This document shows positions 42,535-52,046 of a DNA stretch of 64,000 nucleotides, piece by piece (positions within the stretch are counted from its first letter, which is position 1; the number at the start of each line of letters is the position of its first letter). Source of the stretch: Hymenobacter daecheongensis DSM 21074 (lineage in GTDB: Bacteria > Bacteroidota > Bacteroidia > Cytophagales > Hymenobacteraceae); assembly GCF_900141805.1 (NCBI RefSeq), contig NZ_FQYN01000003.1:186001-250000 (forward strand), given 5' to 3'. A program made the translations under genes and the position numbers. Below the pieces are notes generated by a model. The model was not told the DNA's origin, did not search any database, and was given only the letters and a program-made list of their open reading frames with translations.

Positions 42535-44760
42535 CTACGAGTCCAGCTCAATCTGATTTTTCACCAGCGTGTAATAATAGCCGCGCTGGCTCACCAGAAT
42601 ATCGTGCGTGCCCTGCTCCACTACGCTGCCGTTGTGCATCACCACAATATTATCGGCATGGCGCACGGTGCTCAGGCGGTGTGCTACCACAATCACGGTG
42701 CGCTTATCCAGAAACTGCTTGAGATTATTAAGAATGGCACTTTCGTTGGTGGCATCCAGCGAATTAGTGGCTTCGTCCAGAAACAGAAACGACGGATTTT
42801 TATAGACCGCTCGAGCTATCAGCAGGCGCTGCCGCTGGCCCTGGCTCATGCCGTTGCCATCCATCCCGATGCGGGTATTAAATCCGGAAGGCAGCGACTC
42901 CAGATACTCTTGAATATTGGCTACTTTCACCGCGTGCAATAGCCTGGCCGTGTCATAATTTTCTTCGCCCACGGCAATATTGCGGGCAATGGTATCGGAG
43001 AAAATAAATCCTTCCTGCGTCACTACGCCGCACTCGTCGCGCCAGGCCTCCTGCCCTATCTGATCGAGGCTGATGTGGCTGACCTGAATTTTGCCGCGCG
43101 TGGGCTGGTAGAATTTCAGCAATAATTTCAGCAGCGTGGTTTTGCCGCTGCCGCTGGCCCCTACCAGCGCCGTAGTTTTGCCGGCCGGAATATGCAGATT
43201 GATACCATGCAGCACCAAGCGCGCCTCCGCTCCCGGATAGGCGAAATCAACATTTTTCAGGCGAATTGATTTTTCTGCCGGTAGCGTCTGCAGGCCTACT
43301 GCCGAGCCGGGCTCCTCATCTTCTAGGGCATGAATCTCGTTGAGCCGCTCCAGGCTTATTTGCGCATCCTGCCAGGTTTGGGTGAATAAAATCAGCTGCT
43401 CTACCGGCTTATTCAGCTGGCCCAGAATATATTGAATAGTGAGCATCGTACCCAGGGTAATATGCCCGTCCACCACGGCTTTGGCGGCCAGAAATGTAAT
43501 AAGAATATTTTTTCCTTCGTTAATAAATACCGCGCCGGCCTTTTGGTATTGCATGGTGGCCAGCCCCCGGTAGTTTATTTTAAACAGCGCCGCCTGAATC
43601 TTCTCCCACTCCCACCGCTTCTGCCGCTCCGAGTTGGAGAGTTTGATATCCTGCACGCCCTGAATGAGTTGCACAATGGCGCTTTGATTACGGGCCTGGG
43701 CCGTGAAACGCAGTCCATCAATCTCGCGGCGGTTTTTCAGAAATACCAGCGCCCACGCCACGTAAGCCAGCGTGCCAAACAGGAAAATCAGGAATATGGT
43801 AAAGTCATAAATACCCAGTACTATTCCGAAAATAAAAATACTGAGCAGCGAAAACATGGCCGATAGCGACGTACTGGTCAGGAATGTTTCTATCCGCTCA
43901 TGGTCATTTATGCGCTGCATGATGTCGCCAAACAGCTTCGTATCGAAGAACGAAATAGGCAGCCGCAACAGCTTAGACAGGAAATTTGACAGAATCATCA
44001 CATTGACGCGTGAGCTGATATGCAATAATATCCAGCCGCGAATAAAATCAACGATGTTCTGACTGGCAAAAAGCGTGAGCTGGGCAATCAGAATGATATA
44101 AATAAACCGCATGTTGTGCGTGTTTATTCCAATATCGACCACCGATTGGGCCAGAAAAGGCAATAGCAGCTGAAATGCGCTGCCTACCAACAGCCCGAAA
44201 AGCAGCTGCACCAGTAGGCTTTTGTATTTAAACAGATAGGCAAAAGCCTCTCTGAAGCCTACTTTTCTCCCGGAATCTAGTGATTTATCCAGGTAAAATT
44301 CCGGCTTGGGCTCCAGCAGCAATACATTGCCCTGGCTAACGCCTTCCTGACGGTAGCTCAGCCAGCCCGCCATAAATTCCTCGTACGTTTGGGTAAGCAG
44401 ACCCTGGGCCGGGTCGGCAATCTGTACGAGCGTGTGGGTATTATTTTTGCGCGAAGAAAATCTTTTCTTTTTAAAGCCCCAAACGACGACGAACTGATTG
44501 TTTTTCCAAGGCACGATGCAGGGCAGCGTAGCCTCGCTGGCCAGGCGGGAAAAATTAAGCTTCACCCCCAACGTCTGAAACCCGATGGCCTCTGCGGCCT
44601 TGCTGATGCCATTGATAGAGGCGCCTTCGTGATTTAGCTCGCTGCTTTTGCGCAGGGTTTGCAGGCTAAAGTAGCGGCCGTGGTATTTGGCCACCATGCG
44701 CAAACAGACCGGACCACAGTCAAGCGCTTCCGGCTGCTTATAAAAAGGAAATTCAGGCAC
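42535..44760 (-). CDS. Peptide-export ABC transporter with a degenerate C39 peptidase domain
   Basis: A 741-residue exporter of the bacteriocin/toxin type: an N-terminal C39-like domain, six membrane segments (about 170-450) and an ATPase domain. The ATPase is intact: Walker A VGASGSGKTTLLKLLL near 535, signature MSQGQRQRLLIARAV near 637, Walker B LFLDEATNSLDA near 655. The peptidase domain keeps the Cys of ALDCGPVCLRMVAKYH near 15, but the catalytic His is Gln in WKNNQFVVVWG near 88. It therefore may recognise a substrate without cleaving a leader, as in CLD domains of type I exporters. The start is GTG at 44760; an in-frame TGA lies 30 bases upstream and no ATG occurs between. Confidence 0.85.
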   Translation of the reverse strand: MPEFPFYKQPEALDCGPVCLRMVAKYHGRYFSLQTLRKSSELNHEGASINGISKAAEAIGFQTLGVKLNFSRLASEATLPCIVPWKNNQFVVVWGFKKKRFSSRKNNTHTLVQIADPAQGLLTQTYEEFMAGWLSYRQEGVSQGNVLLLEPKPEFYLDKSLDSGRKVGFREAFAYLFKYKSLLVQLLFGLLVGSAFQLLLPFLAQSVVDIGINTHNMRFIYIILIAQLTLFASQNIVDFIRGWILLHISSRVNVMILSNFLSKLLRLPISFFDTKLFGDIMQRINDHERIETFLTSTSLSAMFSLLSIFIFGIVLGIYDFTIFLIFLFGTLAYVAWALVFLKNRREIDGLRFTAQARNQSAIVQLIQGVQDIKLSNSERQKRWEWEKIQAALFKINYRGLATMQYQKAGAVFINEGKNILITFLAAKAVVDGHITLGTMLTIQYILGQLNKPVEQLILFTQTWQDAQISLERLNEIHALEDEEPGSAVGLQTLPAEKSIRLKNVDFAYPGAEARLVLHGINLHIPAGKTTALVGASGSGKTTLLKLLLKFYQPTRGKIQVSHISLDQIGQEAWRDECGVVTQEGFIFSDTIARNIAVGEENYDTARLLHAVKVANIQEYLESLPSGFNTRIGMDGNGMSQGQRQRLLIARAVYKNPSFLFLDEATNSLDATNESAILNNLKQFLDKRTVIVVAHRLSTVRHADNIVVMHNGSVVEQGTHDILVSQRGYYYTLVKNQIELDS

Positions 44761-45337
44761 GTACTCTTTCGTTTTATGAGCGTTTTTTCAAGCAGCTAAT
44801 CAGTTAAACCACTTATATATTATCAGTAATTATTATACTCATTTATAGCCGAATCTTGCCATTTGTGCGGGGCTGTACACATGGAACAGGCCGTACTGCC
44901 TGCGCACAGTGAATCATCCGACGCTAGCCGGCAGAACTTAAGAAATAGTCGAATGGTCTTACTTATCAGCCCGAGTTGCTACCAGCCTGCGCAGCAATAC
45001 TTTATCACCCAGGCTAACAAACTCAAAACCTCGTAGTCAGCACTATGCTTTGTTTAGACTGCATTTTGCCGATTCAATATTAATAAATTATTATCTTTTA
45101 TGCTGTACTCAGAGAATTTATTTCTGTCTTTTTTCAGGTTACGCGGATTTCACCTATTCTAAAATCAACTGTAGCTGCTTCAGCTAAAGCCAACAGATAC
45201 TGCAATGCTTACCTGCAAGCTGACTAGCCGCTACAGCTGGTTTGGAGCAGGGCTGCGTTTATTGTAGGTACTGTTTGGGCTGGTTCGTCGGCTTTCTATA
45301 TCTCCAACTGTACATAGCCACCGGGAGGCCGCTATGG
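44761..45337. other. AT-rich gap upstream of the exporter, no clear gene
   Basis: 577 bases, visibly more AT-rich than the surroundings. It holds only tiny open frames: 51 codons at 44881-45036 (plus strand) and 20 codons from 45100. Neither has an export leader of the double-glycine type, so no cargo gene of the adjacent exporter is recognised. The exporter promoter should lie near its right-hand neighbour 44.76-44.85 kb. Confidence 0.4.
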
Positions 45338-46030
45338 CTATGACGATGGGCGTTGTTCCAGGCGGCCCAGCAGGCGCACGGTGGCATAGCCCAGCAGCAG
45401 AAACACGCCGTAGAGCAGCGTGACGCCCCAGGCCCGCGGGTGCTCGAGCGGATGCAGCAGGCGGCTTAGGATATCGTAGAACAGGCTGAGCGGGTTGGTG
45501 ATGACATCCCAGGAGTTGAAGCGCAGGAAGCGGCCCAGATAGATGCCGAAGCTGCTGAGCAGCAGGGCCACGGTGGCGAAAATCCAGCCGGCGGCCCAGC
45601 CCAGCCGGCGCGCCACCAGGGCCTGCATATCCAGCAGGGAGGCGTAGGTGAGCATCAGCCCGTTCCAGGCGCAGCTCAGGATCAGGGCCAGATCGTACCA
45701 GTAGGGCACGCCGGCGCGGCGCTCCAGATGAAACAGGTCGGTGAGGATGTAGGGCGCGTTGGGGAAAAACAGCAGCCAGGCTAGGCCTACCGGCACCAGC
45801 AGCCGCGCTTTCAGCCGGCCCGCCGCTACACCCAGCATGGTGCTTAACCCAAACGGAATGAGGGCCAGAAACAGATTCCAGAGCAGAAATACGAACACCA
45901 GCTCGTGGGTCCAGAACACGCGTAGCGTAATCAGCACCGCGCTCAGCGTGAGCGAGGCCCCCAGCAGCAGCAGCAGCTGCAGACGCTGGCGCATCCGGGG
46001 CATAGACAGAGCAAGGGCGGACTCAGACAT
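45338..46030 (-). CDS. DUF1361 membrane protein
   Basis: A 230-residue integral membrane protein with about six hydrophobic segments. The family stretch PVGLAWLLFFPNAPYILTDL near 78 and GIYLGRFLRFNSWDVITNP near 162 are characteristic of DUF1361. The function of the family is unknown. The start at 46030 (MSESALALS) is preferred; an in-frame ATG at 46066 would add 12 residues. Confidence 0.8.
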   Translation of the reverse strand: MSESALALSMPRMRQRLQLLLLLGASLTLSAVLITLRVFWTHELVFVFLLWNLFLALIPFGLSTMLGVAAGRLKARLLVPVGLAWLLFFPNAPYILTDLFHLERRAGVPYWYDLALILSCAWNGLMLTYASLLDMQALVARRLGWAAGWIFATVALLLSSFGIYLGRFLRFNSWDVITNPLSLFYDILSRLLHPLEHPRAWGVTLLYGVFLLLGYATVRLLGRLEQRPSS

Positions 46031-46073
46031 ACGGCCAAGTTCGGAAATTCCGGGGTTGGAAGCCAACAGAGCG

Positions 46074-46245
46074 AGGCATGTTGGGCGCAGCCGAAGCGCC
46101 TCGCGGGCTGACGTTTGATTACTACTCCAACGTCAGCCCGCGAGATGCTTCGACAAGCTCAGCATGACAATACAATTGCAACGTCAGCACGCGAGATTCC
46201 TCGGTCCCTGGCTTGATGCGCCACATGCTCGGAGTGACGTTCTTC
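46074..46245. repeat. Three-armed palindromic element
   Basis: Arms around 46074-46118 and 46126-46168 are inverted copies sharing CGCGGGCTGACGTT/AACGTCAGCCCGCG and GCATG ends. A third, diverged arm with AACGTCAGCACGCGAG and GAGTGACGTT follows at about 46179-46245. Confidence 0.75.
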
Positions 46246-46262
46246 TGGCAACTACCTCAGCC

Positions 46263-47780
46263 CTACTCCTCTACTCCGCCGGCGGCCCAGCGCAGCATGG
46301 CCTGGGTTTGGGCGTATTTGGCCTGCAGTTCGGCCAGCTTCACGCGGGCACTCACCAGGGAGGCCTCGCGGGAGTTGAGCAGGAAGATAGAGCTTTCGCC
46401 GTTTTCAAAGCGGATTTGCTCGCCCTGGCGTAGGCGCTCGGCGTTGCGGACCACCTGCTCCTGCAAGGTGAGCTGCTCGCGCAGGGCGGCCCAGTCGTTG
46501 GCCACGGTGCGCACGCCGGTCTGGATTTCGCGGGTGTCCTGCTGCAGATCCAACTCGGTTTCGCGCAGCTTCAGGCGGTTGAGCTGGAGCTTAGCCCGCT
46601 CCTGGCGCAACAGCAGCGGATAGGCGAAGCTCACGCCCAGCTTGTAGTTATTCTGCAGATAGGAGCCGTTGAAGCTGGCTCCGGTTTCGGGGTTGAAGGG
46701 CTGGCCGGCCTGCAGCAGGTTATAGTCGAGGGTGAGCTTGGGCAGCAGCTTGTTGGAGAGCAAGCGGCGCTCGACACCCAACTGACTGAGCTTGGCGCGG
46801 CTTTTCTGCAGCTCGGGATGCAGCTGCTGGGCCAGCTCGGTGAGGGCGACCAGCGAATCGGGGGGCAAGGCGGGCCAGGCGGCGGGCAGTACCTGGGGGC
46901 GCACGGTGGCGGGCAACTCGCGGGGCTGCTGCTGCTCGTCCCAGAGGTAGTTGCTGAGCAGCAGGGTGGCATTTTGCCACTGCACCTGCGCCTGGGCCAG
47001 CGTGGCCTGGCGGTTCTGCAGCTCCGTGAGAGCCTCCACCGAGTCGATGGCGGCCAGGTCGCCGAGGCGCACCCGCTCGCGCACGGCCCGGAAGCGTACG
47101 TCGGCCAGCTCTACGTTCTGGCGCAGCAATGCCTGCCGCTGATAGCTCAGGCTCCAGTCCCAATAGTCTTTGGCGGCCTGCAGCACCAGCTTGTTGAGGG
47201 CGCCGCGGCGCTCAGCTTCGGCCAGGCCCTGCAGGGCGCGGGCCTGGCGCACGGCGGCGCGGCGCTCGTCTATCAGCAAGCCCTGGCCCAGCGGCACCGA
47301 CAGGCCCACGTAGCTCAAGCCCGGCTGCGAGGTTTTGCTCTCAGGGTTGACGCTGAAGCCCACGCCCCGCTCAAAGCCCGCCTTGAGGTCGAGGCCGTAC
47401 CACACCGGCACGCGCAAACTCGCGTCCCAGTCGTGAAAATACTCCTTGCCGCCGAAGGTCTTGCCGTAGTATTTGCTGGTAGCGGCCGGGTCGAAGAGGC
47501 CGCGGGCAAAGCGTACTTCCTGCAAAGCCCGTTCGGGCAGCAGCGCCGCCTGCCGGGCCACCGGGTGCCGCAGCGTGACGTAGGTAAGCAGGTCGGCGAG
47601 GGAAAATACCTGGCCGGAATCGGGGGCGGCCACTGGCACGGCAACCAGCGGAGCCGGCAGCGGCCGGCCCAGGCCCTGCCCGGCGGCGGGCCGCTGGGCA
47701 GCCGCCGGCGCAGCCAGCCCCCCGGCCAGCAGCGACCCGGCCAACGTCAGCTTCAGCAGCCTTTTCAACGACATCCTCAT
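46263..47780 (-). CDS. TolC-family outer-membrane efflux protein
   Basis: A 505-residue outer-membrane channel with a signal peptide ending AAPAAAQ. It has two repeats of the TolC fold with long helical hairpins (LLTYVTLRHPVARQAALLPE near 63, VLQAAKDYWDWSLSYQRQAL, LPKLTLDYNLLQ, REIQTGVRTVANDWAALREQ). It is the exit duct of the export system encoded just upstream: its ATG overlaps the HlyD stop as ATGA, and the ABC exporter and TetR genes precede that. The likely operon order is tetR-ABC-hlyD-tolC. Confidence 0.9.
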   Translation of the reverse strand: MRMSLKRLLKLTLAGSLLAGGLAAPAAAQRPAAGQGLGRPLPAPLVAVPVAAPDSGQVFSLADLLTYVTLRHPVARQAALLPERALQEVRFARGLFDPAATSKYYGKTFGGKEYFHDWDASLRVPVWYGLDLKAGFERGVGFSVNPESKTSQPGLSYVGLSVPLGQGLLIDERRAAVRQARALQGLAEAERRGALNKLVLQAAKDYWDWSLSYQRQALLRQNVELADVRFRAVRERVRLGDLAAIDSVEALTELQNRQATLAQAQVQWQNATLLLSNYLWDEQQQPRELPATVRPQVLPAAWPALPPDSLVALTELAQQLHPELQKSRAKLSQLGVERRLLSNKLLPKLTLDYNLLQAGQPFNPETGASFNGSYLQNNYKLGVSFAYPLLLRQERAKLQLNRLKLRETELDLQQDTREIQTGVRTVANDWAALREQLTLQEQVVRNAERLRQGEQIRFENGESSIFLLNSREASLVSARVKLAELQAKYAQTQAMLRWAAGGVEE

Positions 47781-49177
47781 TTAGCTTCCTCCTCCTCACT
47801 GTCGGCTTTCGCCGCTTTATCGGCTTTCTTGGCCTTGCCGTCTTTGGCGCTGGCATTGGGGTTGCCCACAAAATTAGGTGGGAAGCCGTTCACCTGCCGC
47901 CACAGTTCGTACCAGATCGGCACATCATCGAGCAGCGCCCAGCCATATACGCCGGAACCTACGCGCAGAGGCTTGGGCCAGGGTTCCTGAGCCGGATCGG
48001 GGGTGACCAGGATGCGGTACTGGCCCTGGGAGTCGATATTATCAATAACGGACACGATGCCGCCGAAGGTGCCGAAGCTGGTGCCGGGCCAGCCGCTGAA
48101 CACCAGCGCGGGCCAGCCGTCGAACTGCAGCCGCACCTGGCGGCCCACCCGCAGCAGCGGAATATCCATGGGCTGCACATACAACTCGGCGGCCAGGGCT
48201 GGCGCGTTGGGCATTACCGTCACAATGGCTTCACCTTCCTTCACCATCTCCCCGATGCCTTCTTTCAGGGCCCGCACCACATAGCCGTCTTGGGGGGCCG
48301 TAATCTGGTAGTAGCCGGCCCGGATGCTGAGGTTGGCCAGCTCGTTGCGCATCTTGGCAATCTGGCCCTCGGTATCGAACTGGTAGCCCGTGGTAGAGCG
48401 CCGCTCCGACTCGGACTTGGCCAGCTTATCCTGGTACTCGGCGGCCAACGACGACAGCTCCAGCTGGGCGTTGGTCAGCTCCTGACGGCTGGCACCCAGC
48501 TTGTTTTCCACGGCCTGCCGCTTGGCGGTGCTCTCTTGGAACTTGAGGCGGCGCTGCTCCAGCTCGGTCAGGGACTTGAGGCCCTGACGGTACAGCTCTT
48601 CCTGGCGGGCCAACTGCTGGCGGGCAATGTCAAAGTCGTTGTTGGCGGCGCGCAGCTCGGCCTCGTCGGAGTTCACCTTCAGGCGGGTCTGGCTCACCTT
48701 GTTGCGGGCTTTGTCCAGGCTCACCTGCAGACCGGCGCGCAGGGCGTTTTGCTGTTCGCTGAGGGCTTCGCCCTTAGCCCGGTTTTCCTGCAACGAGGCA
48801 ATTTTAGCCTCCAACTGCTCGCGGGTGCGGGCCAGCAGCTCGGGGTCGAAGTACTTCTCCTTGATTTCGGTGATGGTCACCAGCGTGTCGCCCTTGCGCA
48901 CGGCCTGGCCTTCGCGCACGCGCCAGCGGTCAATACGGCCGGCAATGGTGCTGGGCACGGTCTGGGGGCGGTCCTGGGGGCGCAGGGTGGTGAGCGTGCC
49001 GGTCGAGCGGATGTTCTGCGTCCAGGGCAGGAAGCCGGCCAGCAGCACCAGCCCACCCAGCACGGCCAGCACGCGGGCCAGCACGCGGCCCGTGCGCGGG
49101 GTCTGCACGTAGCCAAACGAGCGGAATCGGCTCGTCGTCGGGTCGGTGGCAGCCAGTGGTTTTTCAGCAAACGGCAT
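47777..49177 (-). CDS. HlyD-family periplasmic adaptor
   Basis: A 466-residue adaptor with one membrane segment near 35-50 (LARVLAVLGGLVLLAGFLPW), then a biotinyl-lipoyl half (PSTIAGRIDRWRVREGQAVR near 75), a coiled-coil region of about 200 residues, the second lipoyl half (YYQITAPQDGYVVRALKEGI near 285) and a beta-barrel. The last 30 residues are a Lys/Asp/Glu-rich tail (KADKAAKADSEEEEAK). The stop overlaps the tolC start. It couples the inner-membrane ABC protein to the TolC duct. Confidence 0.88.
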   Translation of the reverse strand: MPFAEKPLAATDPTTSRFRSFGYVQTPRTGRVLARVLAVLGGLVLLAGFLPWTQNIRSTGTLTTLRPQDRPQTVPSTIAGRIDRWRVREGQAVRKGDTLVTITEIKEKYFDPELLARTREQLEAKIASLQENRAKGEALSEQQNALRAGLQVSLDKARNKVSQTRLKVNSDEAELRAANNDFDIARQQLARQEELYRQGLKSLTELEQRRLKFQESTAKRQAVENKLGASRQELTNAQLELSSLAAEYQDKLAKSESERRSTTGYQFDTEGQIAKMRNELANLSIRAGYYQITAPQDGYVVRALKEGIGEMVKEGEAIVTVMPNAPALAAELYVQPMDIPLLRVGRQVRLQFDGWPALVFSGWPGTSFGTFGGIVSVIDNIDSQGQYRILVTPDPAQEPWPKPLRVGSGVYGWALLDDVPIWYELWRQVNGFPPNFVGNPNASAKDGKAKKADKAAKADSEEEEAK

Positions 49178-49216
49178 CTTAGGATCAATTAGCAGTTAAC
49201 ATTGAGCAATGAGCAG

Positions 49217-49338
49217 TCTGTCATGCTTCATCCGGCGTAGGCGAAGCGAAGAACCTTGTAGTGGAGCGATGTTCATTACAACGACTCGTTTCTATTCTAA
49301 TAAGGTTCTTCACTGCGCGTATGTCGGATGAAGCATGA
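49217..49338. repeat. Palindromic element of GTCATGCTTCATCCGG type
   Basis: Left arm about 49219-49259 (GTCATGCTTCATCCGG, GAAGAACCTTGTA) and right arm about 49297-49338 (ATAAGGTTCTTC, GGATGAAGCATGAC) are inverted copies. It separates the hlyD and ABC genes. Confidence 0.75.
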
Positions 49339-49350
49339 CGAGGCTGCTGC

Positions 49351-51063
49351 TTACTGCTCGTTCCCCGTCATTTCCGAATACGGGCCGTCGGCGATGAGGC
49401 GGCCGTTGCGGAGCTGCGCCACGCGCGGGCACAGGGCCAGCACGCGCGGGTCGTTGGAGGCCAGCAGCACGGTCCAGGGCTGGTCGGGGGCCAGCAGGCG
49501 GCCCAGCACGCGCAGGCGCTCGGTGGGCGCTACGCCGGGCAGGAAGTCGTCGAGCAGCAGCAGGCGCGGGCGGTGCAGCAGGGCGCGGGCCAGCAGCAGC
49601 TTCTGGCGGGCACTTTCGGCCAGCGGGGTGCCCACGCCCAGCGGCGTGCTCAGGCCCAGCGGCCGGGAATATACGTCGTCGCGCAGGCCCACCAGCTCCA
49701 GGGCCCAGGCCACATCGTCGGGCGTGAGGTGGGGCTGGTCGAGGGTCAGATTCTGGAGCAGCGTGCCATCAAACACGCTCTGGTGCGAGATATTGTCGCC
49801 GATGTGGTGGCCCAGGTCTTCGGTGGCAATGTCCTGCAGGGCCAGCCCATCGTAGGCCACCACGCCCGAATAGCCTTCCAGCAGGCCGGCCAGCACCCGT
49901 AGCAGGGTAGTTTTGCCCGAACCATCGAAGCCGGCCAGGCCCAGGTGCTCGCCAGCCTGCAAGGTGAGGGATATATCGTGCAGCGGGTGCTTTTTGGTGC
50001 CGGGGTACTGGTAGCTGAGGTGGTGCAGCTCGACGCGCATGCCGGTGCGGCCGGCCGGCAGCGGCAGGTTGGAGCCGGCGTGGGCGGCCACGGTGGGCAG
50101 GTCGAGCACGTGCCCGATCTTGTCGAGCGAGGTCAGCGCGTCATACACCACATCCAGCTTCAGCAGCACTTTTTCCACCGCCGAAATGGTCAGAATAATT
50201 ACGATTTCGGCCGCCACAAACTGCCCGATGTTGATTTGCTTGGCAATGAGCAGCCAGCACCCGATGGTGAGCAGCGCCGCCGTGATAAGCGTGCGGAACG
50301 CCACGAACCCCCAATACTGCGTGACCAACACCCGAAAATGGCTCTGGCGGGCCAGCAGGTAGCCTTCCACCAGGTCGTCGGTGCGGCGCAGGGCCAACTC
50401 CTGCCGGGGCGGGTGGCGGAACGTGTGTACCGTGCGGGCCACGTCTTCGAGCCAGGCCACCACGCGGTACTTAAACTTGCTTTCGGCCAGGCTGGTGCGC
50501 AGACCCTGCGGACCGGTAAGACGAATCATGAGGGCCAGCAGGCCGACCAGCAGCAGGCCGAAGGCAATGAAGACCGGATGGTAGAACGAGAGCAGAATCA
50601 GGCCGAACAGAATCTGCAGCGCGGCGGCCGAAAACTCAATCAGCAGCGTGGAAAGACCCTTTTGGAGCGTGGGCGCGTCGAGCAGGCGGTTCATTAGCTC
50701 GGGCAGGTACTGGCCGTCGAGGGCCTCGGTACGCACGCGGGGCAGGCGCACGGCAAAATCCAGCGCCACCCGCGCAAACAGGCGCTGCTGAATGTATTCG
50801 ACCAGATATACCTGCATCACCTGCAACGCCCCCACCAGCAGCGTGCCCAGCACAATGAAGCCGATGAGCACCACCAACGACGTGCTCACGGCCCCGCTGC
50901 TCACAAACCCAATCACCGACTGCACGCCCAGCGGCAGCGTGAGGCTGATGAGCCCGGCCAGCGCCGCATATACATACAAGTACGTAATGTCGCGCCGCTC
51001 CGAGGCCAGCAGCTGAAACAGGCGCTGACCGGGTGTAAGAGCGGACGGATGAGAATCTGCCAT
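49351..51063 (-). CDS. ABC transporter (permease-ATPase fusion) with degenerate ATPase motifs
   Basis: A 570-residue half-transporter: six membrane segments in about 25-300, then an ATPase domain. Walker A is intact (GFDGSGKTTLLRVLAGL near 375). The signature is LAESARQKLLLARAL near 486 in place of an LSGGQ-type motif. Walker B reads LLLLDDFLPG with Phe where the catalytic Glu belongs, and the H-loop His is absent in LLASNDPRVL. The protein is therefore either an ATP-binding but slow or inactive half, or a divergent subfamily that uses other residues. It lies between tetR and hlyD/tolC on one strand, so it is expected to power that exporter. Confidence 0.83.
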   Translation of the reverse strand: MADSHPSALTPGQRLFQLLASERRDITYLYVYAALAGLISLTLPLGVQSVIGFVSSGAVSTSLVVLIGFIVLGTLLVGALQVMQVYLVEYIQQRLFARVALDFAVRLPRVRTEALDGQYLPELMNRLLDAPTLQKGLSTLLIEFSAAALQILFGLILLSFYHPVFIAFGLLLVGLLALMIRLTGPQGLRTSLAESKFKYRVVAWLEDVARTVHTFRHPPRQELALRRTDDLVEGYLLARQSHFRVLVTQYWGFVAFRTLITAALLTIGCWLLIAKQINIGQFVAAEIVIILTISAVEKVLLKLDVVYDALTSLDKIGHVLDLPTVAAHAGSNLPLPAGRTGMRVELHHLSYQYPGTKKHPLHDISLTLQAGEHLGLAGFDGSGKTTLLRVLAGLLEGYSGVVAYDGLALQDIATEDLGHHIGDNISHQSVFDGTLLQNLTLDQPHLTPDDVAWALELVGLRDDVYSRPLGLSTPLGVGTPLAESARQKLLLARALLHRPRLLLLDDFLPGVAPTERLRVLGRLLAPDQPWTVLLASNDPRVLALCPRVAQLRNGRLIADGPYSEMTGNEQ

Positions 51064-51066
51064 ATT

Positions 51067-51162
51067 TTGTCAGTTGTCAGTTGGTAGTCGTCAGTTGTTC
51101 GCTGTCAGTTGTTAGTCTTGAACAAACTGACAACCGACAACTACCAACTGACAACTAAAAAC
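51067..51162. repeat. Palindromic element of TCAGTTGTCAGTTGGTAG type
   Basis: Several CAGTTGT units at 51070-51116 face ACTGACAACCGACAACTACC-type units at 51125-51157. It fills the 102-base gap between tetR and the ABC gene. Confidence 0.75.
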
Positions 51163-51165
51163 TCA

Positions 51166-51840
51166 TTACCGCAGGGCGGCGAAAACCAGGTTTTCGAGGA
51201 AGGAATAAATTTGTTTTTCGGCTTCGCTCTTATCCGGCGCATCGGTGAGCGAGGGCAGGTGATGGGCAAAAAAGAGCTGTTTGCGGGCCGCCTCCAGCAG
51301 GGTGCTGGCCAGCGCGTGCGGGTGGGCATAAGCTGGGTTCAGCGCCTGTATCACCAGCGTGATATCGGCCACCAAGCGCTTATACTCCCGAAACAGGCCC
51401 ACCTGGTTGTCGGCATCCACCTCGCGGGTGAGGTACGATTTGGAGGCCTCGTTGATGACGATGCGGTAGAGCGCGGCCTCGTCCAGCTCGGTGGTGGCGG
51501 GGTCGTCGTGGTGGGCGCGGGTGAGGATGCCCAGAATCAGGCGCATTCGCTCGCGCGGGTCGGGCACGTTGTGGGTATGAAACCGGATCTGATAGCCCAG
51601 CCACGCCCAGTACCACGATACCAGGTACACCAGCAGCCGGTGTTTGTTCTCGAAATAGCGGTAGAGCGAGGCCTCCGTGGACTCGATACGCAGGGCCAGC
51701 TTCTTGAAAGTGAACTGCTCGAAGCCGATTTCATCAATCAGCTTCACGCTTTCGCCAATCAGGCGGCGGCCCAGGTCCGTGTCCTGCGGGTCGCGCAGGT
51801 AGAGCTTCTCATTCAGGTCGATGCGCAGGATGGTACTCAT
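51166..51840 (-). CDS. TetR-family transcriptional regulator
   Basis: A 224-residue repressor-type protein. The N-terminal helix-turn-helix is seen as LIDEIGFEQFTFKKLALRIE and STEASLYRYFENKHRLLVYL (about 33-75), followed by a helical ligand-binding domain. It is the first gene of the tetR-ABC-hlyD-tolC set and probably controls it. Two promoter-like boxes lie upstream, at 51970-51978 and 51901-51909. Confidence 0.85.
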   Translation of the reverse strand: MSTILRIDLNEKLYLRDPQDTDLGRRLIGESVKLIDEIGFEQFTFKKLALRIESTEASLYRYFENKHRLLVYLVSWYWAWLGYQIRFHTHNVPDPRERMRLILGILTRAHHDDPATTELDEAALYRIVINEASKSYLTREVDADNQVGLFREYKRLVADITLVIQALNPAYAHPHALASTLLEAARKQLFFAHHLPSLTDAPDKSEAEKQIYSFLENLVFAALR

Positions 51841-51900
51841 AGTAAGGTAGCGGGAAAACAGGTGAGACTTCGCCCAACGGGCAAGTAATACTTCTATTAG

Positions 51901-51909
51901 CCAAAGCTA
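51901..51909 (-). promoter_or_regulatory. Putative -7 box proximal to tetR
   Basis: On the minus strand TAGCTTTGG fits TAnnTTTG, 60 bases before the ATG. Confidence 0.45.
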
Positions 51910-51969
51910 CTGCTTCAACCAAAAAAAGCACCGCAATAGCTGGCCATACGCCTGCTTTCAGTTCGCGGA

Positions 51970-51978
51970 GCAAAGGTA
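51970..51978 (-). promoter_or_regulatory. Putative -7 box distal to tetR
   Basis: On the minus strand TACCTTTGC is an exact match to the consensus, 129 bases before the ATG. Either box could drive the export operon. Confidence 0.45.
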
Positions 51979-52046
51979 GTGCCCTGGCGCAGGCCCAGTC
52001 TTAAGAAGGAATTAAATGCAGGTTAATTCCCGATTAAAGCCCGGCC

